Shown here piece after piece: positions 42,533 to 51,722 of a stretch of DNA of 64,000 nt. Within the stretch, counting starts at the first letter, position 1; the number at the start of each line of letters is the position of its first letter. The notes under the pieces were generated by a model that worked only from the letters and a program-made list of their open reading frames with translations, was not told the origin of the DNA and did not search any database. Location of the stretch: NCBI GenBank assembly GCA_964016415.1, contig OZ024666.1:1779310-1843309 (forward strand). The letters run 5' to 3'. This DNA is from Erwinia sp. Lineage in GTDB: Bacteria; Pseudomonadota; Gammaproteobacteria; Enterobacterales; Enterobacteriaceae. A program made the translations under genes and the position numbers.

Positions 42533-43444
42533 ATGACCGATATGCAGATTTTAATCACCGGCGGCACCGGATTAGTCGGACGCAGCTTGATCCCTTTGCT
42601 TTGTGATCGGGGGGCTCAGATAACAGTATTAACCCGAAACCTTGCCAGGGCGCGCCAGCAGTTTCACGATAAAATTATTCAATTCTGTTCAGATTTACGA
42701 CAATTCTCCTGCCTGGATAAGTTCGATGCTGTTATTAATCTGGCAGGAGAACCTATTGCCTCTCACCGCTGGAGTGACAAACACAAAAAACTGATTTGTC
42801 AGAGCCGTTGGGATATCACTGAACAACTTACAATTCTTATTCAGGGCAGCTCGTCGCCCCCTGCCATTTTTATTTCAGCATCTGCCAGCGGCTTTTATGG
42901 TGATAGTGGCGATCAACTACTGACAGAATCGTCAGCGGCTCACGATGAGTTTACTCATCAGTTGTGCCTGCGGTGGGAAAAGTTAGCATCTCGGGCTGAA
43001 AGCGCAATCACCCGTGTCTGCCTGTTGCGTACAGGTGTGGTACTAAGTAACGACGGCGGAGCATTCCCTGCATTGAGGAAAGCCACAACATTTTATGCTG
43101 GTAGCAAAATAGGCGATGGCCAGCAATTTTTTCCATGGATCCACATTGATGACATGACTAACGCTATACTATGGCTATTAGAGACTCCAGGCTGTCACGG
43201 CCCCTATAATCTGGTCGCACCTACCTCGATACAACAAGCTGATATGGCCAAGCAGCTTGGCGAAATATTACATCGCCCTACTTTACTGCGTATCCCCGCG
43301 GGACTACTGTCTCTATTAATGGGGGAGTCGGCAGTACTGCTGCTTGCCAGCCAGCGCATGGTTCCTGAACGTTTGTTACATTCCGGGTTTGAGTTCAGCT
43401 GGCCAACATTAACAGAAGCACTGCATGATCTTCTGAATGCTTAA
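42533..43444 (+). CDS. yfcH: Epimerase family protein YfcH
   Basis: YfcH is an extended-SDR/SulA-type NAD(P)-binding protein of unknown substrate. The 303 residues (E. coli 297) start with the Rossmann loop ILITGGTGLVGRSLIP. They keep AVINLAGEPIASHRW, ISASASGFYGDSGDQLLTE and FFPWIHIDDMTNAILWLLE, with the C-terminal DUF1731 region (LRIPAGLLSLLMGESAVLLLASQRMVPERLL). The segment at about 170-195 is diverged from E. coli. The ribosome site AGGA lies eight bases upstream. A hairpin separates it from convergent hisP. Confidence 0.93.
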   Translation: MTDMQILITGGTGLVGRSLIPLLCDRGAQITVLTRNLARARQQFHDKIIQFCSDLRQFSCLDKFDAVINLAGEPIASHRWSDKHKKLICQSRWDITEQLTILIQGSSSPPAIFISASASGFYGDSGDQLLTESSAAHDEFTHQLCLRWEKLASRAESAITRVCLLRTGVVLSNDGGAFPALRKATTFYAGSKIGDGQQFFPWIHIDDMTNAILWLLETPGCHGPYNLVAPTSIQQADMAKQLGEILHRPTLLRIPAGLLSLLMGESAVLLLASQRMVPERLLHSGFEFSWPTLTEALHDLLNA

Positions 43445-43460
43445 TACAGAAAAGTCGGCG

Positions 43461-43492
43461 TCCCTTCCGGCCACCTAACCGACCGGAAGGGA
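43461..43492. terminator. Convergent hairpin between yfcH and hisP
   Basis: TCCCTTCCGG pairs with CCGGAAGGGA across a 12-base loop, between the yfcH and hisP stops. No T-run of note follows on either strand. Its position suggests a shared terminator. Confidence 0.6.
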
Positions 43493-43496
43493 GTAT

Positions 43497-44270
43497 TTAC
43501 TTGAGTGCACCGGATAAAAATTGCTGTAACCGGGGGCTTTGCGGATGATTAAATATCTGTTCAGGTGGACCTTGCTCTTCAATTTTACCCTGATGTAAAA
43601 ATACTACATGGCTTGACACATGCCGGGCGAACTCCATCTCATGGGTCACCACAATCATGGTTTTTCCTTCCACGGCTAACTTCTGCATATTTTTCTACAC
43701 CTCCCCTACCTGCTCAGGGTCAAGTGCCGTGGTGGGTTCATCAAACTACAGAACCTCGGGCTCCATCGCCTAAGCCCGTGCGATGGATACGCGTTGTTGC
43801 TGACCACCGGAAAGATTTGCCGGTTACTTCGCCTGAGCGACTGCATCAATACCCACTTTTTCCAGATAGTATAAAGCGCGTTTTCGCGCTTCTGCCTTAC
43901 TCAAGCCAAGTACCTGTACTGGTGCTTCCATCACATTCTGCAGCACCGTCATATGGCTCCACAGATTGAAATGCTGAAATACCATTGCAAGACGGGTTCT
44001 AAGCAAACGCAGTTGCTCTTTGTCAGCCACTTTTAACTGTCCGTCAGTATCGCGTACCAGGTTGATCACCTGGTCATTGACTGACAACGAGCCCTCAGAA
44101 GGTTTTTCGAGAAAGTTGATGCAACGTAATAGCGTACTTTTACCTGAGCCCGATGAGCCAATAATCGTAATCACATCACCGGCTTTGGCCCGTAACGAGA
44201 CACCTTTTAATACTTCCTGCTGACCATAGCGCTTATGCAGCTCTGTGAGGGTAAGTTTATTTTCAGTCAT
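43497..44270 (-). pseudogene. hisP: hisP, histidine ABC transporter ATPase with four in-frame stops
   Basis: HisP is the ATPase that drives the HisQMP permease. The 258-codon frame has exactly the E. coli length (257 residues) and no indels, but contains stop codons at codon 149 (TAA, 43824-43826), 167 (TAG, 43770-43772), 175 (TAG, 43746-43748) and 192 (TAG, 43695-43697). Flanking sequence is conserved: Walker A GSSGSGKST, Q-loop, signature LSGGQQQRVSIARA, Walker B FDEPTTALDP and VTHEMEFARHVSSHVVFLHQGK. By comparison with E. coli HisP the stops replace Tyr, Leu, Leu and Leu. HisP 1-148 alone lacks the signature, Walker B and switch histidine, so no working ATPase is expected. In the H-loop neighbourhood a Glu replaces the usual Gly (HEMEFA). 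Confidence 0.93.
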
Positions 44271-44279
44271 TCACGTTAC

Positions 44280-44996
44280 TCAATGAGAAGATGAAGCAGT
44301 GACGGGCAATAACCAGCGCTTTTCTGCCCGTCGAAACAAGCTGACCAGTAAGGCCGAAATTACCAGATAAAGTAGTGCTGCGATACCAAATGCGGTAAAC
44401 GGCTGATAAGTCGCGGCATTAATATCACGGGCGATTTTCAATAAGTCGGGTACGGTGGCAGTAAATGCCAATGCGGTTGAGTGCAACATCAGGATCACTT
44501 CATTACTGTAAGCCGGTAATGCACTACGTAATGCCGAAGGTAAAATAATACAGCGATAAAGTTTGAAAGAGGAAAAACCATAGGCACGCGCCGCCTCTAT
44601 CTCACCTTGAGGGACGTTACGAATCGCACCGGCAAAAATTTCCGTAGTATAAGCACAGGTATTCAACGTCAAAGCCAGAAGCGTGCAGTTAAGTCCCCTG
44701 CGAAAAAAAGTATTCAGAAACTCATTGCCTTTGACTACATCCAGGGTATACATCCCTGAATATAAAACTAATAACTGCACATACAAGGGTGTTCCACGGA
44801 AAATATAGGTGAATAACCACACCGGAAATGAGATAGCTTTACTGGAAGAAACCCGGGCAACAGACAACAACAAGGCCATGATACCGCCAATCACTACTGA
44901 CACCACCAGCAGCCATAACGTCACTGCGACACCGGTAAAGCGGTAACCATCGCTCCATAGAAGTGACTGACCGTAAGTCTGTAGGATATCTATCAT
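44280..44996 (-). CDS. hisM: Histidine ABC transporter permease HisM
   Basis: HisM is one of the two inner-membrane permease subunits of the HisJ/HisQMP2 system. The 238 residues equal E. coli HisM and are intact. The FTYIFRGTPLYVQLLVLYSG segment and the EAA loop NVPQGEIEAARAYGFSSFKLYRCIILP are conserved. The ATG overlaps the hisQ stop by four bases. It lies between two genes that carry internal stop codons, so it probably has no working partner. Confidence 0.96.
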   Translation of the reverse strand: MIDILQTYGQSLLWSDGYRFTGVAVTLWLLVVSVVIGGIMALLLSVARVSSSKAISFPVWLFTYIFRGTPLYVQLLVLYSGMYTLDVVKGNEFLNTFFRRGLNCTLLALTLNTCAYTTEIFAGAIRNVPQGEIEAARAYGFSSFKLYRCIILPSALRSALPAYSNEVILMLHSTALAFTATVPDLLKIARDINAATYQPFTAFGIAALLYLVISALLVSLFRRAEKRWLLPVTASSSH

Positions 44997-45679
44997 AGTC
45001 CGGCCTTCCTTACCCCTGCGGAATAGTGGCGCTCAAAAAACCACAATACCAAATTAGAGATCGTCGTAAATATCAGGTAGATCCCCCCGGCCGTCAGCGC
45101 AAAATAGAGCGGGTGCTAGGTGCTTTTACCGGCAAGCTGGGTGGCCTTAACCACGTCTTCCAGCCCCAGTAAAGAGACCAGCGCAGTCGACTTCAGGATG
45201 ACCAGCCAGTTATTGCCGATGCCAGGTAACGCAAAGCGCATCATAGAGGGAAAAATAATCCGCCTGAAGAGCTATAACGGAGAAAAACCAAAAGCTTTCG
45301 CTGCTTCGATTTGTCCAGGGGGGACCGCCAGCCATGCGCCGCGGAATGTTTCAGTAAAATAGGCACCATAGATAAACCCGAGAGTCAAAATACCAGCCAG
45401 CATCGGGTCAATATTAATTTGTTCAAATTCCATCATATCAGTCAGTCGATTAAGTACCATCTGCAGACCATAAAAAATCAGCAACATCAGTACTAAATCA
45501 GGCACGCCACGTATCAGTGTCGTGTAAGCGGTGACTAACTTACGCAATACAGCACCGCCGGAAATTTTTGCACTGGCTCCAACCAGTCCCAGCACAACGG
45601 AAAACACTAATGAGGCGATCGCCAGTTCCAGCGTCACTAAGGCTCCCTGCATGATCAGGTCTGAATACCCATACAACAT
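44993..45679 (-). pseudogene. hisQ: hisQ, histidine permease subunit with two in-frame TAG codons
   Basis: HisQ pairs with HisM in the membrane. The frame from 45679 (MLYGYSDLIMQG; AGGTG five bases upstream) encodes 228 codons plus stop, the exact E. coli length, with no indels. TAG codons interrupt it at codon 136 (45272-45274), where E. coli has Gln inside the EAA-loop region, and at codon 188 (45116-45118), where E. coli has Trp (GKSTW). The part after the first stop is highly conserved (FALPGIGNNWLVILKSTALV). The truncated 135-residue product would lack the essential C-terminal helices. It would be inactive unless the stops are read through. Confidence 0.92.
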
Positions 45680-45712
45680 TCTTGCACCTGCCTGTTTTTC
45701 ATACAAAAAGCT

Positions 45713-45742
45713 GAGGGAGCCTCACGCTGACGTGGCTCCCTC
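45713..45742 (-). repeat. REP-like hairpin between hisJ and hisQ
   Basis: GAGGGAGCC pairs with GGCTCCCTC around a loop that itself contains CACG/CGTG. It lies 11 bases after the hisJ stop. The Salmonella hisJ-hisQ gap is a classic site of a REP palindrome that protects the upstream hisJ mRNA; this hairpin occupies the same place, although its sequence is not the standard REP. Confidence 0.6.
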
Positions 45743-45752
45743 GTCGGATTAC

Positions 45753-46532
45753 TTAACCACCGTAGACATCAAAATTAAAATATTTTTTCGCCAGCGTATC
45801 GTAAGTCCCATCCTTTCTCATCGATTCGATGGCCTTGTCTATAGCGGTTTTAAGGGCAGTATCCTCTTTACGTATCCCCATACCAGTACCAACACCGAAA
45901 ATTTTATTGTCTTTAACCGCCGGCCCCGCAAAGGCATACTCTTTACCAACGGGTTGTTTCAAAAAACCTTCGCTGGCAGCCACTTCATCCTGAAAAGCTG
46001 CATCAATACGCCCGGCTGTCAGGTCCTGATAGACCAAATCCTGATTAGCATAAGGCGTAACCGTCACACCTTTCGGACGCCACTGCTGATTGGCGTACAT
46101 CTTCTGGGTTGATCCCTGCAACAGACCAATATTTTTTCCTTTCAAGGCCTCAAGCGTCGGCGTGATAGCAGACCCTTTAGGCGCGATCAGACGGGAATTT
46201 GCTGCATAAAGCTTGTCGGAAAAGGCGATCTCCTGCTGACGCTTCTCGGTGATTGAAAGCGATGATATAACCGCATCCACTTTTCTCGCCTTCAGTGATG
46301 GAATCAGTGCATCAAAATCACTTTCCACATACGTGCACTTCACTGCCATTCTTTTACAGATTTCATTCGCCAGATCAATATCGAAGCCAACTAATTGGCC
46401 TTGCGCATTTTTTGACTCAAAAGGGGCATAGCTGGGATCAGTACTGATACGCAGAGTTTTAGCTGTTTCTGCAGAGACGCCTGTGCACATCATGGTCGCT
46501 AAGATTGTCGCTGCCAGTAGTGGCTTTTTCAT
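45753..46532 (-). CDS. hisJ: Periplasmic histidine-binding protein HisJ
   Basis: HisJ is the periplasmic receptor for histidine (and arginine more weakly) feeding HisQMP. The 259 residues (E. coli 260) begin with a Sec signal peptide ([21 protein letters not shown], cleavage after residue 21). The mature protein has [31 protein letters not shown] with the conserved disulfide, and [28 protein letters not shown] precedes the ATG. It is intact, unlike hisQ and hisP downstream. The duplicate argT present in E. coli is absent. Confidence 0.97.
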   Translation of the reverse strand: MKKPLLAATILATMMCTGVSAETAKTLRISTDPSYAPFESKNAQGQLVGFDIDLANEICKRMAVKCTYVESDFDALIPSLKARKVDAVISSLSITEKRQQEIAFSDKLYAANSRLIAPKGSAITPTLEALKGKNIGLLQGSTQKMYANQQWRPKGVTVTPYANQDLVYQDLTAGRIDAAFQDEVAASEGFLKQPVGKEYAFAGPAVKDNKIFGVGTGMGIRKEDTALKTAIDKAIESMRKDGTYDTLAKKYFNFDVYGG

Positions 46533-46724
46533 AAATTCCCCTCATGCAAGTTTCCAATAACACCTGGACAGTGTCACCTGGCTCTTAGATTTGCAGGATT
46601 TATGCCAACGTTGGGAGTCAATTGGTACAGGGTTATTGACTTAGAGATGAGACGCTACGCACAATTATGGTGCACCTGTCAGCCTCACGGTAAAATTATG
46701 CAGCTTTTTAGTGCAGATGCACTT

Positions 46725-47291
46725 TTATTTGCCCCATCGTGTGAACAAATCCTGTTTCAGCTCGATACCAAATTGGTCAATCACACGATTCACTGTCTGG
46801 TCGACGATATCCATGACCGATTGTGGATGATGATAAAACGCGGGTACCGGTGGCATCACCACGGCACCCAACTCGGCTGCACTGGTCATCATCCGCAGAT
46901 GACCGATATGTAGGGGTGTCTCGCGTACACAAAGCACCAGAGGACGACGCTCTTTGAGTATCACATCGGCGGCACGTGTCAGCAGTCCATCACTATAACT
47001 GTGGACGATACCTGACAGTGTTTTCATCGAACATGGCAAAATCACCATCCCCGCGGTCATAAACGAACCTGACGATACGGATGCAGCGATATTACGTTCA
47101 TCATGAACTACATTCGCCAGGGCCTGGACATCACGCACACTGTAGTCCGTTTCCAGTGCTAACGTTTGTCGTCCAGCCTGGCTGATGATCAAATGGGTTT
47201 CAACATCTTCAACCTGCTGTAATACCTGCAGTAACCGGACACCATAAATCGCGCCACTGGCTCCGGAGATACCTATTATCAGTCGTTTCAT
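46725..47291 (-). CDS. ubiX: UbiX, flavin prenyltransferase
   Basis: UbiX makes prenylated FMN, the cofactor for the ubiquinone-pathway decarboxylase UbiD. I chose the ATG at 47291 (MKRLIIGISGASGAIYG), giving 188 residues (E. coli 189); the open frame reaches 43 codons further upstream but overlaps the purF terminator and lacks family similarity. FMN-binding GISGASGAIYG, SSGSFMTAGMVILPCSMKTLSGI and LKERRPLVLCVRETPLH are conserved. No strong ribosome site is visible. Confidence 0.95.
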   Translation of the reverse strand: MKRLIIGISGASGAIYGVRLLQVLQQVEDVETHLIISQAGRQTLALETDYSVRDVQALANVVHDERNIAASVSSGSFMTAGMVILPCSMKTLSGIVHSYSDGLLTRAADVILKERRPLVLCVRETPLHIGHLRMMTSAAELGAVVMPPVPAFYHHPQSVMDIVDQTVNRVIDQFGIELKQDLFTRWGK

Positions 47292-47334
47292 TGTGAGAGT
47301 CTTATCCAGGGTTCTCGTCAGGTTGTTTACTACG

Positions 47335-47363
47335 AAAAAAAGGGCCGGAATCGCTTCCAGCCC
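47335..47363 (-). terminator. Terminator after purF
   Basis: On the minus strand GGGCTGGAA pairs with TTCCGGCCC (one mismatch) around GCGA, followed by seven T residues, 20 bases after the purF stop. This is a typical rho-independent terminator ending the cvpA-purF transcript before ubiX. Confidence 0.85.
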
Positions 47364-47382
47364 CCGTGCAGAAAAATAAGTG

Positions 47383-48900
47383 TCAACCTTCGTTATGCAT
47401 CTCAAGGCTTTCAACTTCATTCTGCCGCGCTATCGCTTTTGCGTCATCATTACGTAATGACTGCAAATACTCAAGGTATTGTTGATCAACATCTTTGGTC
47501 ACGTAGATGCCATTAAAGACAGAACATTCAAACTGTACGATATCAGGATTTTCTTCGCGAACCGCTTCAATCAAATCATCAAGATCCTGGAAAATAAGTG
47601 CATCAGCTCCAATCAACTGACGGATCTCTTCCGCTTCACGCCCGTGAGCGATTAGCTCCGTAGCACTTGGCATATCAATTCCGTACACATTAGGAAAACG
47701 AATTTCCGGGGCAGCCGATGCCAGATACACTTTCTTTGCACCTGCTTCACGTGCCATTTCAATGATCTGAAAGCAGGTAGTACCTCGTACTATTGAGTCA
47801 TCCACCAGCAATACATTTTTTCCACGGAACTCGGCACGGTTAGCGTTCAGTTTGCGTCTGACCGCGCTGCGACGTTGATGCTGACCAGGCATGATAAAAG
47901 TACGTCCGACATAACGGTTTTTTACAAACCCCTGCCGGTACGGCTTATCAAGGATTCGCGCCATTTCCAGTGCGATATCACAGGATGTTTCCGGAATCGG
48001 AATCACCACGTCAATATCCAGATCTTCCCATTCACGCGCAATTTTTTCACCCAGCTTGGTGCCCATTCGCACTCTGGCACTGTAAACCGAGATTTTATCT
48101 AAAAATGAGTCAGGCCGCGCAAAGTAAACATACTCAAACAGGCAGGGATTAAATTTCGGATTTTCAGCACACTGGCGGGTAAACAGCTGCCCTTCTTCAG
48201 TGATGCAGACGGCTTCGCCCGGTGCCACATCACGCAGGAATTCAAAACCAAGCGTATCAAGAGCAACGCTTTCTGAGGCTACCATATATTCACAGCGACC
48301 GTCCAGCATCGAACGCTTACCCATCACTAATGGACGAATCCCGTTGGGATCACGAAAAGCGACCATACCATGGCCGATAATCATCGCGACACAAGCATAA
48401 GCGCCACGCACTTGCTGGTGTACCGCTGCCACTGCTGCAAAAACATTGTCCGCATTCAACGGATAGTGCTGAAAACGATCAAGTTCCTGAGCGAAGATAT
48501 TAAGCAGAATCTCGGAATCGGATGTCGTATTGACATGGCGACGGCCATGTTCAAATAAACGCTGACGCAATTCATGTGAATTGGTCAAATTGCCATTATG
48601 TGCCAGCGTGATGCCGTAAGGAGAGTTTACATAAAAAGGCTGAGCTTCAGAGGCACTGGAGCTTCCCGCCGTAGGATAACGCACATGACCAATGCCCATA
48701 TTACCCTGCAGACGCTGCATATGACGCGCTTCAAAAACGTCACTGACAAGTCCATTAGCTTTTCGTAAACGAAAACAGTTCAGTGCATCAATCGTCACGA
48801 TGCCCGCGGCATCCTGTCCACGATGCTGTAGCACCGTCAACGCGTCATAAATGGATTGGTTGACCGGCATAAAACCGGCGATCCCGACAATACCGCACAT
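47383..48900 (-). CDS. purF: Amidophosphoribosyltransferase
   Basis: PurF makes phosphoribosylamine, the first committed step of purine biosynthesis. The 505 residues equal E. coli. Cys2 (MCGIVGIAG) is the N-terminal glutaminase nucleophile, and the glutaminase domain also shows [12 protein letters not shown]. The PRPP loop is [14 protein letters not shown] in the C-terminal domain. GAGGAAA precedes the ATG. It follows cvpA by 38 bases and shares its PurR-controlled promoter. Confidence 0.99.
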   Translation of the reverse strand: MCGIVGIAGFMPVNQSIYDALTVLQHRGQDAAGIVTIDALNCFRLRKANGLVSDVFEARHMQRLQGNMGIGHVRYPTAGSSSASEAQPFYVNSPYGITLAHNGNLTNSHELRQRLFEHGRRHVNTTSDSEILLNIFAQELDRFQHYPLNADNVFAAVAAVHQQVRGAYACVAMIIGHGMVAFRDPNGIRPLVMGKRSMLDGRCEYMVASESVALDTLGFEFLRDVAPGEAVCITEEGQLFTRQCAENPKFNPCLFEYVYFARPDSFLDKISVYSARVRMGTKLGEKIAREWEDLDIDVVIPIPETSCDIALEMARILDKPYRQGFVKNRYVGRTFIMPGQHQRRSAVRRKLNANRAEFRGKNVLLVDDSIVRGTTCFQIIEMAREAGAKKVYLASAAPEIRFPNVYGIDMPSATELIAHGREAEEIRQLIGADALIFQDLDDLIEAVREENPDIVQFECSVFNGIYVTKDVDQQYLEYLQSLRNDDAKAIARQNEVESLEMHNEG

Positions 48901-48938
48901 GTAGTGATTTCCTCATAAGCCATGACACCCCGTGTCTG

Positions 48939-49424
48939 TCACCGGGGTAAAAAACTTGACGTGCTTTGCAGATAACTAAAAAACCAGCTGATAATATAAC
49001 TAAATTGGGGAACCAGACGCGACTGTTGCCAAACCTCGCTTTTTGATAACCCGGTAAAGGTATCGAGGAAAAACAGCAGCGCAGCGACAATCAGCACACC
49101 ACGTAAAGCACCAAAGCAGATACCTAATACTCTGTCTGTACCCGATAGCCCGGTTTTCTCTACCAGAGTACCGATCACATAATTGACAATCGCACCGACC
49201 AGCAATGTAGCGATAAATAACACAGCAATTGCGATGCCATTACGAACCACTTCTTCATCAAAGCCAGTAAACCACACGGCAAGAAATGCATAATAGTGAC
49301 TGGCAACGAAAAAGGCACATCCCCAGGTTACCAGAGAGAGCGCTTCTCTGACAAAGCCGCGAATCAAACTGACCAGAGCCGAAAAACCAATAATGGCAAT
49401 GATGGCGTAATCAATCCAGACCAT
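48939..49424 (-). CDS. cvpA: CvpA inner-membrane protein
   Basis: CvpA is a four-helix inner-membrane protein needed for colicin V export in E. coli and linked to bile tolerance; its biochemical role is unknown. The 161 residues (E. coli 162) begin MVWIDYAIIAIIGFSALVSLIRGFV and include RVLGICFGALRGVLIVAALL. AGGAAGG precedes the ATG. It is the first gene of the PurR regulon operon cvpA-purF. Confidence 0.97.
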   Translation of the reverse strand: MVWIDYAIIAIIGFSALVSLIRGFVREALSLVTWGCAFFVASHYYAFLAVWFTGFDEEVVRNGIAIAVLFIATLLVGAIVNYVIGTLVEKTGLSGTDRVLGICFGALRGVLIVAALLFFLDTFTGLSKSEVWQQSRLVPQFSYIISWFFSYLQSTSSFLPR

Positions 49425-49481
49425 AGACCTTCCTAAATGATAACGCCCCGATATCCGCTTCGGAGCGAATTCTAACAGAAA

Positions 49482-49497
49482 AAGAAAACGTTTGCGT
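49482..49497 (-). promoter_or_regulatory. PurR operator upstream of cvpA-purF
   Basis: AAGAAAACGTTTGCGT on the plus strand is a perfect reverse complement of the PurR consensus ACGCAAACGTTTTCNT. It is 58 bases upstream of the cvpA start, placed to repress cvpA-purF when hypoxanthine or guanine is present. Confidence 0.93.
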
Positions 49498-49711
49498 AAC
49501 GTTTTGCTTGTCCGCTTGGACTGAAGCGGGGCTGCGTTTTAGAACCGCAGGCTGTTCTTTGCCACTTGCCTCCAGCCTTACAGGAAAGCATAAATTAACA
49601 CTTTGATTTTTCGATAATTTAAACGGCATAAAAAGCGCTCTTGCGGTAGTTTTATTCCGTAAAAGAGATGACCTCTCATTACAAAAGGTCTATGTAATCA
49701 AGCCGCCACGA

Positions 49712-50410
49712 TCAGTTAACGTTCCAGGCTTTGACAAACCCGTCTTTTAGGCCCGACACTTTCTTCATTTCAGCTAACTGGCTCTCCAGTTTAGCTTTCG
49801 ATGCATCCGGACCGACAAAGATACGCGTCATTTTGCCTTCTACTGGTGTAGCCGGTACTGACCAGGCCCGAAAACCCGACAACCGCAGTTTCGCCACAAC
49901 TTCATTAGCTTTAGCGGCATTTTTCAGCGCCCCCAGTTGTACAACCCAGGCTTGTCCTCGGGGGATATTTTCCTGACTTTGGGGGGGCGTGGACTGGCTA
50001 CTGCTGCGTGCAGTATTATTTTGTACGGCGGGGGTATTCACGGCAGTCGTTGGCGTTTCTGGCTGGCGAGTGGCCCTGGGAGGTGACGAAGGTGTCGCGA
50101 CCACAAGAGGAAGGTCACGGCTGCCGGTAGCAGAAGCGCTTGCTGACGAACCGTTGGCGGCGAGCTCCGCAGGCTCTCTCCCGGTGATGTCCTCAGCGGA
50201 ATCCGTCTGCTGCGTAGTCAGCGGCTGTGTCACCGGGGGAATAAGCTCGCTTTCCGTGGCTTGATCACCAGCCTGAGGGACCAAAGGAATGGCAGCAAAA
50301 GTCTCTTCATAGTGTTTTTTCTTACCATCCAGTAGCGCCGGTAGCGCGATTACAGCAATCGCCACCAACACCACTGTCCCAATCATCCGATTCTGAAATT
50401 TACTGGCCAT
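49712..50410 (-). CDS. dedD: DedD, SPOR-domain cell division protein
   Basis: DedD is a single-span inner-membrane protein whose periplasmic SPOR domain binds septal peptidoglycan and helps constriction. The 232 residues (E. coli 220) have a membrane segment at about 9-27, a low-complexity Pro/Ser/Thr/Gln-rich linker, and a SPOR domain from about 150 (AWVVQLGALKNAAKANEVVAKL ... RIFVGPDASKAKLES). The start lies within folC with an 11-base overlap, preceded by AGGAG. The linker is longer than in E. coli. Confidence 0.95.
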   Translation of the reverse strand: MASKFQNRMIGTVVLVAIAVIALPALLDGKKKHYEETFAAIPLVPQAGDQATESELIPPVTQPLTTQQTDSAEDITGREPAELAANGSSASASATGSRDLPLVVATPSSPPRATRQPETPTTAVNTPAVQNNTARSSSQSTPPQSQENIPRGQAWVVQLGALKNAAKANEVVAKLRLSGFRAWSVPATPVEGKMTRIFVGPDASKAKLESQLAEMKKVSGLKDGFVKAWNVN

Positions 50411-51662
50411 CGGTATACTCCTCTTTCAGTATAACCATGACCTGAGCCACAGTGTGGAAGGAGCCACAAACCAGGATAGTATCCTGTTGCCCGGCATCGG
50501 CGCGCGCAGTTTGCCACGCATCAGACACCGATGCAAAAGCCTGTGCATCGGGCAGGCACTGGACCAGGGCTTCGGCTGTTGCCCCTCTCGGCCCCCCTAA
50601 TGTCGCACAATACCATTGATCAACTTCCGGCATCAGTGCCGCCAGGGTACCTACGATATCTTTGTCATGTAACATGCTCAACACCGCACGTACTTTGCCG
50701 GAGGTGGGCGTTTTACGTAATTGCGATGCCAGCCAGTGAGCCGCATGGGGATTATGTGCGACATCCAGAATCACCCTCGGAGCTCCATCAATGACCTGAA
50801 AACGACCAGGCAAAGTCACCGCGCCAAGCTGTGATCTGAAAATGTCCTCAGACACACAGAGCGGGGAAGCACGCAGTGCCGCGAATGCGGTTGCCGCATT
50901 CGCCAGCGGTATTAACGGGAGTGGTAGTTTTTCACAGGTTCCATGGCGATCCGTGAATGACCAGTGACTGCCCTGCGGCAGATATGACCACTGCTTCTGG
51001 CACAGAGATAGCTGCGCGCCACAGGAGTGAGCAACTTCAGCCACCGTCACCGGCATATCCGCATCACCAACAATAGCGGGTTTGTCAGCACGGAAGATAC
51101 CGGCTTTTTCACGTCCGATACTTTCACGGTCATGACCCAGCCATTCGGTGTGATCCAGGCCAATACTGGTGATGATTGCAACGTCACTGTCAACGATGTT
51201 GGTGGCATCAAGCCGACCACCCAGTCCCACCTCAAGGATCACTGCATCAAGACCAGCACGCTTAAACAACCATAACGCTGACAAGGCATTAAACTCAAAA
51301 TAGGTCAACGCTGTCTCGCCGCGTGCCGCTTCAATCTCCACAAAAGCAGCGACGTGATCCGATTCGGACAACTCTTTACCTTCGATTCTTACCCGTTCGG
51401 TATAGTGAATAAGATGAGGGGAGCTGAATACCCCGACCCGATATCCGGCTGCCAGTAACATCACTTCCAGTGTTCGACAGGTAGTGCCTTTACCGTTGGT
51501 ACCTGCGACAGTAAAAATCACTGGGGCCGGTTTTAGCAGCGCGAGCTTTTCTGCCACCTGACGAATACGTGTTAACCCCAGTTCCATCTCCTGGACATGG
51601 ACAGTTTCAATGTAATGAAGCCACGTGGCCAGAGGCGACGTGGCTTGAGGTGTTTTCTTCAT
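50400..51662 (-). CDS. folC: Folylpolyglutamate/dihydrofolate synthase
   Basis: FolC adds glutamate to dihydropteroate and to folates. The 420 residues (E. coli 422) contain the P-loop VAGTNGKGTTCRTLE near 54, EVGLGGRLDATNIVDSD, and the C-terminal glutamate-ligase domain including ILDVAHNPHAA. GGGAAAC precedes the ATG. It overlaps dedD downstream and follows accD. Confidence 0.98.
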   Translation of the reverse strand: MKKTPQATSPLATWLHYIETVHVQEMELGLTRIRQVAEKLALLKPAPVIFTVAGTNGKGTTCRTLEVMLLAAGYRVGVFSSPHLIHYTERVRIEGKELSESDHVAAFVEIEAARGETALTYFEFNALSALWLFKRAGLDAVILEVGLGGRLDATNIVDSDVAIITSIGLDHTEWLGHDRESIGREKAGIFRADKPAIVGDADMPVTVAEVAHSCGAQLSLCQKQWSYLPQGSHWSFTDRHGTCEKLPLPLIPLANAATAFAALRASPLCVSEDIFRSQLGAVTLPGRFQVIDGAPRVILDVAHNPHAAHWLASQLRKTPTSGKVRAVLSMLHDKDIVGTLAALMPEVDQWYCATLGGPRGATAEALVQCLPDAQAFASVSDAWQTARADAGQQDTILVCGSFHTVAQVMVILKEEYTDGQ

Positions 51663-51722
51663 GTTTCCCGTTCACTGCATTACGGTAACGATGGAAAGGG
51701 GTAATCCCCTTTCCGTGAATCA

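Noticed and set aside
43695-45274. Global reassignment of TAG to an amino acid, suggested by the internal stops in hisP and hisQ
   Set aside because: ubiG, nuoI, nuoL and pdxB all end on TAG at the family length with no similarity beyond, so TAG is a stop codon here.
49411-49629. 72-codon minus-strand frame upstream of cvpA
   Set aside because: It runs through the PurR operator and the cvpA promoter region and has no ribosome site or recognisable similarity.
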